From Georgenia soli (GTDB lineage Bacteria > Actinomycetota > Actinomycetes > Actinomycetales > Actinomycetaceae): DNA of 64,000 nucleotides. The notes beneath the pieces were generated by a model, which was not told the origin of the DNA, ran no database searches, and worked only from the letters and a program-made list of their open reading frames with translations. A program made the translations under genes and the position numbers. The stretch covers positions 2,976,001-3,040,000 of the forward strand of contig NZ_PDJI01000004.1 of NCBI RefSeq assembly GCF_002563695.1. The letters are read 5' to 3'. Below, one piece after another: positions 58,301 to 64,000 of the stretch (position 1 is its first letter; the number at the start of each line of letters is the position of its first letter).

Positions 58301-61255
58301 GTTGGCGGCGCGCGCGACGGCGCCAACTACACCTTCTCCGCCACGGCCGGGAAGTCGGTGACCTTCAGCTACGACATCGCCACCCATGTCCTCACGATCG
58401 AGGTGACCGACCCTCCGCTGGCCGGGGTGGGTCAGCAGCGGGCCCACTGGCTCGACGCCACCACCCTCGCCTGGCCGCGCGAGCTGCTCGGCGGCGCCGA
58501 CCCCGCGACGCTGACGTGGTCGCTGTACCACGCGCCGGAGGGCGGGCTCGAGCTGACCGAGGGCGCCGTCACCGGCGGTGAGGCCGTCCCGCTCACCTAC
58601 GCGGCCGGCGGCCTGGGGGAGGAGCTGCGCGATCGGTTCCCGCACCTGGCGGACCACGTCGCGCTCGCCGTCGAGGGCCTGGACCGCTCCGCCGTCGAGA
58701 AGATCCTGAGCGGCGAGATCGCCGTGCTCCAGCGCGGGGCCGACGGCGCCGCCTCGGCCTTCACCGGCGTCCAGCTGCCCGGGGTGCTCGACGACCTCTA
58801 CGCCGACGCCGCCGCGGACCGTGCACTCGGCGCCGACTGGTCCGGCGGCGTCCCGTCGCTGGCCCTGTGGGCGCCGACCGCCAAGGACGTCGACCTGCTC
58901 CTGTGGGCCGACGGCACCGGGAGCGGCGAGCCCGAGCGGGTCGAGATGTCCCGCGAGGACGACGGCGCCTGGACGGTCACCGGCGACGCGGGCTGGAAGG
59001 ACCGCGCCTACCGCTACGAGGTCGACGTGCTCGTCCCGGCCACCGGGGCGGTGGAGACCAACGTGGTCACGGACCCGTACTCGGTGGGCCTGACGCTGAA
59101 CACCACGCACTCCGTGCTGCTCGACCTCGACGACGACGCCTGGGCGCCCCGGCTCTGGGAGGAGACCCCCGCGCCGGTGATCGAGAACCCGGTGGACCGG
59201 ACGATCTACGAGCTCCACGTGCGTGACTTCTCGATCGCCGACGCCACGGTGCCCGAGGAGCTCCGCGGCACCTACGCCGCGTTCGCGCTGAAGGGCACCG
59301 CGGGCACCGAGCACCTGCGCGAGCTCGCCGAGGCCGGCATGAACACCGTGCACCTGCTGCCCACCTTCGACATCGCCACGATCGAGGAGGACCGCGCCCG
59401 CCAGGCCGTCCCCGCCATCCCGGCGGACGCCGGGCCGGACTCGCCGGAGCAGCAGGCCGCTGTGGCCGCCGTCGCCGACGAGGACGGGTTCAACTGGGGC
59501 TACGACCCGTACCACTTCTCGGTCCCGGAGGGCTCCTACGCGTCGGCGGGCAACCAGGACGGCGGCGCGCGCGTGGCCGAGTTCCGCTCCATGGTCGGCG
59601 GGCTGCACGACGCCGGGCTGCAGGTGGTCCTCGACCAGGTCTTCAACCACACCGCCCAGTCCGGGCAGGGGGAGAGGTCGGTGCTGGACCGCGTGGTCCC
59701 GGGCTACTACCACCGCCTCAGCGCCACCGGCTCCGTGGAGACCTCCACGTGCTGCCAGAACGTGGCCACCGAGCACGAGATGGCCGAGAAGCTCATGGTC
59801 GACTCCGTCGTCACCTGGGCGGCCGACCACCACGTCGACGGTTTCCGGTTCGACCTCATGGGCCACCACAGCGTGGAGAACATGCGGGCCGTGCGCGCCG
59901 CGCTCGACGAGCTGACGCTCGAGGAGGACGGGGTCGACGGCAGGTCGGTCTACCTCTACGGCGAGGGCTGGAACTTCGGCGAGGTGGCGGACAACGCCCG
60001 CTTCACCCAGGCCACGCAGGGCCAGCTCGGCGGGACCGGCATCGGCACCTTCTCGGACCGGCTGCGTGACGCGGTGCGCGGCGGCGGGCCCTTCGACGAG
60101 GACCAGCGTGTCCACCAGGGCTTCGGTTCCGGCCTCGCGACGGACCCGAACGCCGTCGCCGCCGGCACCCCGGAGGAGCAGGCACAGCGCCTCGCCCACC
60201 TCACCGACCTGGTCCGCCTCGGCCTGGCCGGGAACCTGCGCGAGTACTCCTTCCTCACCAGCGCCGGCACCGTCCAGCGCGGCGAGGAGCTGGACTACAA
60301 CGGCCGGCCCGCCGGCTACGCCGACAGCCCCGAGGAGGTCGTCACCTACGTCGACGCCCACGACAACGAGACGCTCTTCGACAACCTGACCCTCAAGCTG
60401 CCCACGGACACCCCGATGGCGGACCGGGTGCGGATGAGCACGCTCTCCCTGGCGACGACGGCGCTGTCGCAGACCCCCAGCTTCTGGCACGCCGGGGCGG
60501 ACCTGCTGCGCTCGAAGTCGCTGGACCGCAACAGCTACAACTCCGGGGACCACTTCAATCTGCTCGACTGGTCGCGCCGGACCAACAACTTCGGCGTCGG
60601 GCTGCCGCCCGCGGCCGACAACGAGGACAAGTGGGACGTGATGGCGCCGCTGCTCGCCGACCCGGAACTGCGTCCGGCGCCGTCGGACATCGACGCCGCG
60701 GCGGCGCAGGCGCAGGACCTGCTGCGGCTGCGCACCTCCACCGACCTGTTCCGGCTCGGCTCTGCCGAGGCGATCCGGGAGAAGGTCACCTTCCCCGGCT
60801 CCGGTCCGGGCGCCACGCCCGGCGTCATCGTCATGCACGTCGACGACCGTCTGGGGGAGGACGCCGACCCGGCCCTGGACGGGGTGCTGACCGTCTTCAA
60901 CGCCTCGCCCGAGGCGGTCACGGAGACGGTCGTGGAGCTGGCCGGCCGCGAGTACGTCCTCTCGCCGGTCCAGGCGGAGGGGGCCGACGACGTCGTGAAG
61001 GACACGACCTACGACGCCGCCACCGGCAGCGTGACCGTGCCGGCGCGCACCGTCGCCGTCCTGGTGGAGGTGACGGCGGAACCGCCGGCGGAGCCCGGGA
61101 CCGGTCCCGGGACGGGCAGGCCGTCGGACCGGCCCACCGGCCCGGGGCGCCCCGCCGACACCCCGGTCGGCCCGCCCGCCGACCGCCCCGGTCGTGGTCC
61201 CGACGCCGAGCGTCCCGGCAAGCACCACACGCGGGCCGAGAAGCCTGGGCGCTGA
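55343..61255 (+). CDS. Secreted amylopullulanase with two GH13 catalytic domains
   Basis: A 1970-residue exported protein that should cut both alpha-1,4 and alpha-1,6 bonds of starch. A signal peptide covers about residues 1-31. Three X25-like starch modules (near 48-125, 821-915 and 923-1020) share a GC-x-GDW core. The first GH13 domain has the triad D415 (GFRID), E448 (FTFGEV) and D518 (GNHDMG). The second, of pullulanase type, has a CBM48-like domain from about 1171, the FNWGYDP signature (1383-1389) and D1504 (GFRFD), E1541 (LYGEGW) and D1674 (DAHDNE). The tail is Pro/Gly-rich and basic, with no LPxTG or anchor helix. ATG 55343 follows GAAGGAG. Confidence 0.95.
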   Translation: MNRPRTAVAALSVSALALGGLTAAVVPAAATSPSLVTAPAAPTGAGRQVVLAGSLQSELGCAGDWETACGATTLTPTDVPDVYALEAEVPAGSYEYKVALDGTWDESHPAANLPLHLTAPATLRFVFDDTTDRVSLELPDLAGDYTAADDALVAEPVRAPGSGENFYFVLTDRFANGDPANDAGGLDGDRLTTGFDPTDKGFYHGGDIAGLRERLDYIEGLGTTAIWLTPSFRNNPVQGEGADASAGYHGYWITDFTQIDPHLGTNAELEDFIDDAHARGIKVYFDIITNHTADLIDYAEKRYTYVDQATSPYRDAAGNAFDPADHAGTGNFPELDAATSFPYTPERTGDVVPEALNDVRLYHNRGNSTWSGESVTYGDFDGLDDLMTEHPTVVQTMTDVYTTWMDLGIDGFRIDTAKHVNLEFWEEWTAAIDAHAEATNPDFFTFGEVYDADARLTAPYVRDTDMSSVLDFAYQAAALNFAKGFTTAGLSGLFTSDDYYTTAHSSADALPTFLGNHDMGRVGHLLQGSGDELERSALAHSLMYLTRGQPVVYYGDEQGFIGLGNDKSARQDMFASQTQEYVDQPLLDGTTFGTGDHFDTGAGLYGHIAALAALRDAHPALDAGAQIELHATEGAGVYAFARVDREEKVEHLVAVNNAATGQTVTLTTLTPGATYAPLHGTDQPATADADGSVTLTVPALAAVVLQADRTVGAPADAGPITLSPGPGAKVEGLAPVSADVADDVWAETTFSYRLVGEEDWTLLGTAEDDTPRVFHDAKDLPTGTLVEYRAVTVDAGGNRAAASTFGSVGVDVSGSPADEPVGGDLVTVPGSHNAAMGCPGDWQPDCAAAALTLDEPSGKYVGTFTLPAGEYEYKVAVGGSWDVNYGAGGVPGGSNVRYTHPGGQVTFLYDPVTHDFTNTSQGPIVTLPGSFQDELGCTGDWQPDCLATWMLDPDQDGTFTFTTDALPSGSYEVKVAHNRSWAENYGVGGARDGANYTFSATAGKSVTFSYDIATHVLTIEVTDPPLAGVGQQRAHWLDATTLAWPRELLGGADPATLTWSLYHAPEGGLELTEGAVTGGEAVPLTYAAGGLGEELRDRFPHLADHVALAVEGLDRSAVEKILSGEIAVLQRGADGAASAFTGVQLPGVLDDLYADAAADRALGADWSGGVPSLALWAPTAKDVDLLLWADGTGSGEPERVEMSREDDGAWTVTGDAGWKDRAYRYEVDVLVPATGAVETNVVTDPYSVGLTLNTTHSVLLDLDDDAWAPRLWEETPAPVIENPVDRTIYELHVRDFSIADATVPEELRGTYAAFALKGTAGTEHLRELAEAGMNTVHLLPTFDIATIEEDRARQAVPAIPADAGPDSPEQQAAVAAVADEDGFNWGYDPYHFSVPEGSYASAGNQDGGARVAEFRSMVGGLHDAGLQVVLDQVFNHTAQSGQGERSVLDRVVPGYYHRLSATGSVETSTCCQNVATEHEMAEKLMVDSVVTWAADHHVDGFRFDLMGHHSVENMRAVRAALDELTLEEDGVDGRSVYLYGEGWNFGEVADNARFTQATQGQLGGTGIGTFSDRLRDAVRGGGPFDEDQRVHQGFGSGLATDPNAVAAGTPEEQAQRLAHLTDLVRLGLAGNLREYSFLTSAGTVQRGEELDYNGRPAGYADSPEEVVTYVDAHDNETLFDNLTLKLPTDTPMADRVRMSTLSLATTALSQTPSFWHAGADLLRSKSLDRNSYNSGDHFNLLDWSRRTNNFGVGLPPAADNEDKWDVMAPLLADPELRPAPSDIDAAAAQAQDLLRLRTSTDLFRLGSAEAIREKVTFPGSGPGATPGVIVMHVDDRLGEDADPALDGVLTVFNASPEAVTETVVELAGREYVLSPVQAEGADDVVKDTTYDAATGSVTVPARTVAVLVEVTAEPPAEPGTGPGTGRPSDRPTGPGRPADTPVGPPADRPGRGPDAERPGKHHTRAEKPGR

Positions 61256-61271
61256 GCATCGGGCAGCGACG

Positions 61272-61299
61272 GAGGCGCCGCCCACCCGGGCGGCGCCTC
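61272..61299. terminator. Bidirectional terminator after the amylopullulanase gene
   Basis: A perfect 12-bp stem (GAGGCGCCGCCC / GGGCGGCGCCTC) with loop ACCC, between convergent genes. A GGCGCCTCGGCCGTC duplication follows to about 61321. Confidence 0.85.
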
Positions 61300-61319
61300 G
61301 GCCGTCGGCGCCTCGGCCG

Positions 61320-61772
61320 TCAGACCCGCGGGAACCGGACCGAGCGGACGTACGCCTCCCACCGCGGACCGAACGCCCGCGAGAGCGCGGCCTCCTCCGC
61401 GGGCGCGTACCGCCGGGTCGCCGCGTACAGGACGAGACCGACCAGGGCCCCGAGCCAGGTGTCGAGCAGGAAGCCGGCCCACGGGAGCACCAGGAGGGCG
61501 ACGGAGGTGTAGAGCGGGTGCCGCACCAGGGCGTACGGCCCGTGGGTGATCAGCTCGCCCCGCGGCACGTGCCGCAGGATCAGCACGACCGACCAGAGCC
61601 AGAGGACCACGCCCGGCACCAGCAGCACGACCGAGACCACCGCCAACCAGGCCGGCGGCCCGCCGACGGCGAACACCGCCGGGAGGGCGACGTTGAGGAG
61701 GAGCCCGACCACGAGCACGGGCGCCGTCGTGAGCGCGATCCGGTCGCCGCTGCCGACGAGCCGGGCCAGCAT
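61320..61772 (-). CDS. Isoprenylcysteine carboxyl methyltransferase-like membrane protein
   Basis: A 150-residue protein with about four helices (ALTTAPVLVVGLLLNVALPA, LAVVSVVLLVPGVVLWLWSV, SVALLVLPWAGFLLDTWLGA). It has the ICMT/PEMT-family motif RGELITHGPYALVRHPLYTS and, near the C-terminus, EEAALSRAFGPRWEAYVRSV, which are the SAM-site hallmarks of these integral-membrane methyltransferases. The true substrate in bacteria is mostly unknown. It starts at ATG 61772 and lies 47 bp downstream of the DUF4190 gene on the same strand. Confidence 0.88.
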   Translation of the reverse strand: MLARLVGSGDRIALTTAPVLVVGLLLNVALPAVFAVGGPPAWLAVVSVVLLVPGVVLWLWSVVLILRHVPRGELITHGPYALVRHPLYTSVALLVLPWAGFLLDTWLGALVGLVLYAATRRYAPAEEAALSRAFGPRWEAYVRSVRFPRV

Positions 61773-61819
61773 CCCCGTGCCCGTTCCGCCCGCGCCCGTC
61801 CCGTCCCCCTGCCCGCCGC

Positions 61820-62503
61820 TCAGCCGATGGTCTCCAGGCAGCGCTGCAGCGCCGCGGGGTCGTCGCCGTACTGCTCCATGCAGGCCTGGAACTGCGGTCC
61901 GAAGACCTCGGAGAGCAGGAAGGACCCGAACATCGTCGAGGCGATCGCCAGCAGGATGGCGATCACACCGATCACGATCGCGGCGATGGCGGTCCCCCGG
62001 TTGGTCGCCTCCCCGCGGTTGGCACGGCCGAGGGCGACCGCGCCGAGCACGACGGCGACCAGGCCGCCGAGCCCGCCGAGGAGCCCGAGGAACGGGACCC
62101 ACGCGATGACGAGCGAGATCACCGCGACGATGAGCGCCGCCAGTCCCATGCCGTTGCGCGGCCCCTGCCCGCCGCCGTACGAGCCACCCTGGTAGCTGCC
62201 GCCGTAGGGGGTGCCGACGTACTGCTGAGGCTGCCCGTACGCGCCGGACCCGTACTGCTCGCGCTGGTACGGGGCACCGGTGTGCGGCTGCCCCGGGCTG
62301 CTCTGGTAGTCCGCGTCCGCGTAGCCAGGCTCCGGGTAGCCGCCGCCGCCGGCGGCGCCGGACGAGCTGCCCGGCCCCTGGTAGGGGATGCCCCGGTAGG
62401 GCTCGCTCGTGGGGCCGGGTCCGCCGGCAGGTTCCTGACCGGCGCCTGCGGCGTCGGGCCCGGGCTCGTGGGGCTCACGGCCGGGCGGGGGCGTTGACGA
62501 CAT
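61820..62503 (-). CDS. DUF4190-type membrane protein with Gly/Tyr/Pro-rich N-terminus
   Basis: A 227-residue protein. The first 125 residues are disordered and rich in Gly, Tyr, Pro and Gln (YGSGAYGQPQQYVGTPYGGS). Helices follow: GLAALIVAVISLVIAWVPFL, GLLGGLGGLVAVVLGAVALG and AIAAIVIGVIAILLAIASTM, with DUF4190-like GRANRGEATNRGTAIAA between them. The extracytoplasmic tail has two cysteines (QACMEQYGDD and LQRCLETIG). ATG 62503 follows GGGAGGTG. The function is unknown. Confidence 0.85.
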   Translation of the reverse strand: MSSTPPPGREPHEPGPDAAGAGQEPAGGPGPTSEPYRGIPYQGPGSSSGAAGGGGYPEPGYADADYQSSPGQPHTGAPYQREQYGSGAYGQPQQYVGTPYGGSYQGGSYGGGQGPRNGMGLAALIVAVISLVIAWVPFLGLLGGLGGLVAVVLGAVALGRANRGEATNRGTAIAAIVIGVIAILLAIASTMFGSFLLSEVFGPQFQACMEQYGDDPAALQRCLETIG

Positions 62504-62549
62504 CGGGGCGCACCTCCCGTCGGTTCCCGCCATGCTCGCACGGGCGCGT

Positions 62550-62569
62550 GGGGGACCCGCAGGTTCCCC
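62550..62569 (-). terminator. Hairpin downstream of the ABC permease genes
   Basis: GGGGGACC with GGTTCCCC (8 bp including one G-T pair) around loop CGCA, 16 bp past the stop of the minus-strand permease gene. Confidence 0.5.
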
Positions 62570-62584
62570 GCACCCGATAGGGGG

Positions 62585-63487
62585 TCAGCCCTTCACGGAG
62601 CCGGACATCAGCCCGCCGATGAAGTACTTGCCCAGGATGATGTAGACCAGCAGCGTGGGCAGCGACGCCAGGAGCGCGCCGGACATGGACACCCCGTAGT
62701 TCTGCAGCAGCGCCCCGTTGGCGAGGTTGTTCAGCGCCAGCGTGACCGGACCGTTCTGGCTCGAGGAGAAGAACACCGCGAACAGGAAGTCGTTCCACGC
62801 CGAGGTGAACTGCCAGATGAGGACGACGACGAAGCTGGGGACCGAGATCGGCAGGACGACCGAGAAGTAGGTCCGCAGCATGCCGGCGCCGTCGACCCGC
62901 GCCGCCTCGATGAGCTCCTTGGGCACCGACTCGTAGTAGTTGCGGAAGATCAGCGTGGTGATCGGGATGCCGTAGATGACGTGCACCAGGATCAGGGAAG
63001 GGATGCCGCTCGGGATGTCCAGGCCCAGCAGCAGCTGCAGCAGCGGGATCATCACGGCCTGGTACGGGATGAACATCCCGAACAGGATGAGCGTGAAGAC
63101 GATGTTGGCACCGCGGAAGGACCAGCGCGAGAGCACGAAGCCGTTCATCGAGCCCAGGAAGGCGGAGATGATCGACGCCGGGACGACCATCTGCACCGAG
63201 CGCCAGATCGCCGGCGAGAGGGTCTGCCACGCGGTGACCCAGTTCTCCGTCGTCCACAGCTGCGGCAGCGCCCACGCCCGGGCGGCGGAGGCGTCACCCG
63301 GGCCCTTGAAGCTGGTCACGACCAGCACGTACACCGGGATCAGGACGATGACCAGGGAGAACAGCAGGATCGCGTACCGGAGGGTCCGGCCCACGGAGAA
63401 CCGCTGCACGGGGCGCCGCTCGGGCGTGCGGACGGGGCGGCCGGCCGCGACGTCGGCGGGCGCCGGGGCGGGGACGGCGGTGGTCAT
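62585..63487 (-). CDS. MalG-type sugar ABC transporter permease
   Basis: A 300-residue permease. The N-terminus is disordered for about 35 residues. Six helices follow (YAILLFSLVIVLIPVYVLVV and so on). The EAA loop is ELIEAARVDGAGMLRTYFSV with VLPISVP. It ends with the MalG-type short tail (GGLMSGSVKG). ATG 63487 overlaps the stop of the upstream permease (ATGA) and has GAAGGAGG as ribosome site. The pair imports a carbohydrate, probably maltodextrin given the adjacent amylopullulanase. The binding protein and ATPase genes are not in view. Confidence 0.93.
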   Translation of the reverse strand: MTTAVPAPAPADVAAGRPVRTPERRPVQRFSVGRTLRYAILLFSLVIVLIPVYVLVVTSFKGPGDASAARAWALPQLWTTENWVTAWQTLSPAIWRSVQMVVPASIISAFLGSMNGFVLSRWSFRGANIVFTLILFGMFIPYQAVMIPLLQLLLGLDIPSGIPSLILVHVIYGIPITTLIFRNYYESVPKELIEAARVDGAGMLRTYFSVVLPISVPSFVVVLIWQFTSAWNDFLFAVFFSSSQNGPVTLALNNLANGALLQNYGVSMSGALLASLPTLLVYIILGKYFIGGLMSGSVKG

Positions 63488-64000
63488 CGTCCACCCTCCT
63501 TCCGCGAGGTGTGCACGAGGTAGGGGATGATGAGCACCGCGACGATGATCAGCAGGATCGAGCCCACCGCCGCCGCGTTGGCGTAGTCGTAGCTGGACTT
63601 GAAGACGAACATGTCGACGGCGGGCACCTTGGTCTGGTAGTTCGACGGCTTCGAGATCGACATGATCAGGTCGAACGCCTTGAGCGACATGTGGCCGATG
63701 ATGATCAGCGCGGACAGCGCGACCGGGGACAGCTGCGGGAAGATCACGTGGCGGTAGAGCTGCCACTCGGAGGCGCCGTCGATGCGTCCGGCCTCGCGCA
63801 GCTCGTCGGGGATGCCGCGGAACCCGGCGAGGAAGAGCGCCATCACGTAGCCGGAGAGCTGCCAGATCGCCGGGATGGCGATGGCGGCGATGCCCCAGGT
63901 GACGTTGTTCCACCAGGGGTTCTGCAGGAAGTCGAGGCCGACGATCTGGAACAGCCGGTTCAGGCCGAGCGCGCTCTCGCCCTGGTTGGAGTTCAGCAGC
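63484..64000 (-). CDS. MalF-type sugar ABC transporter permease, C-terminal part (runs off right edge)
   Basis: About 171 C-terminal residues are visible; the 5' part lies beyond base 64000. The EAA motif DELREAGRIDGASEWQLYRH (followed by VIFPQLSP) identifies a sugar ABC permease. Helices such as VALSALIIIGHMSLKAFDLI and VGSILLIIVAVLIIPYLVH follow. The tail SRKEGGR ends at the ATGA overlap with the MalG-type gene. The SISKPSNYQTKVPAVDMFVF loop is typical of MalF-like proteins. The substrate is inferred from context only. Confidence 0.92.
   Translation of the reverse strand, partial: LLNSNQGESALGLNRLFQIVGLDFLQNPWWNNVTWGIAAIAIPAIWQLSGYVMALFLAGFRGIPDELREAGRIDGASEWQLYRHVIFPQLSPVALSALIIIGHMSLKAFDLIMSISKPSNYQTKVPAVDMFVFKSSYDYANAAAVGSILLIIVAVLIIPYLVHTSRKEGGR

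Noticed and set aside
55247..61285. 2012-residue open frame antisense to the amylopullulanase
   Set aside because: A by-product of high-GC codon bias; the protein is low-complexity Arg/Gly/Val with no domain, and the plus strand has full GH13 motifs.

Overview
The window is a chromosomal segment of a high-GC actinobacterium, almost certainly a member of the Micrococcales. Signs of this are the WhiB3/WhiD-type regulator, GuaB3 beside GuaB, a CIRCE-controlled groES, many leaderless -10 promoters placed 6-8 nt before the start codon, and the gene order pcrA - acyltransferase - sucCD - DUF6350 - purN - purH - DUF3017 - icd - mdh. The content (phosphoketolase, amylopullulanase, maltose-type ABC permeases) would fit a carbohydrate-fermenting genus near Georgenia or Cellulomonas, but the genus is a guess. 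I see no rRNA, tRNA, insertion sequence, prophage or CRISPR array. The region is mostly core metabolism on a stable backbone.

Layout. 0-5.7 kb: a PadR regulator with its membrane partner, a GCS2-type carboxylate-amine ligase, a zinc alcohol dehydrogenase, a THUMP-like methyltransferase, groES under a CIRCE operator, and a WhiB3/WhiD-like iron-sulfur regulator. 5.8-11.4 kb: a MerR-like regulator, guaB, an exonuclease, a CoA-type NUDIX hydrolase and guaB3. 11.5-14.2 kb: a small Cys/His protein, HPr (ptsH) and fumC, followed by unusual 19-bp-period repeat arrays. 14.2-20.2 kb: an xfp-pta-ackA locus (phosphoketolase, phosphotransacetylase, acetate kinase) that can turn sugar phosphates into acetate plus ATP. 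20.4-29.3 kb: SURF1, a PfkB sugar kinase, a heterodimeric ABC exporter, DUF3817, guaA and a GT4 glycosyltransferase. 29.4-36.3 kb: a PspC envelope-stress module (two membrane proteins facing a PspC-histidine kinase and a LuxR-type response regulator) and a Stealth phosphotransferase. 36.4-44.4 kb: small membrane proteins, pcrA, an AT3-SGNH O-acetyltransferase and sucCD. 44.5-55 kb: DUF6350, purN, purH behind a ZTP riboswitch, a ferredoxin reductase, DUF3017, a CorC/CNNM protein, icd and mdh. 55.3-64 kb: a 1970-residue secreted amylopullulanase behind a MalR-like operator, two small membrane proteins, and maltose/maltodextrin-type ABC permeases that run off the right edge.

Three themes connect the genes. 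Purine nucleotide synthesis is represented by purN, purH, guaB, guaA and guaB3; purH carries the riboswitch and four of the five have leaderless-type promoters. Central carbon metabolism is represented by fumC, sucCD, icd, mdh and xfp-pta-ackA; the sucC, icd and mdh promoters each carry a related palindrome near TCTyGATryCGArA, suggesting a shared regulator. Extracellular starch breakdown and uptake is represented by the amylopullulanase and the permeases. The least explained signals are the 19-bp-period intergenic arrays near 13.85 kb, 14.1 kb and 53.9 kb.
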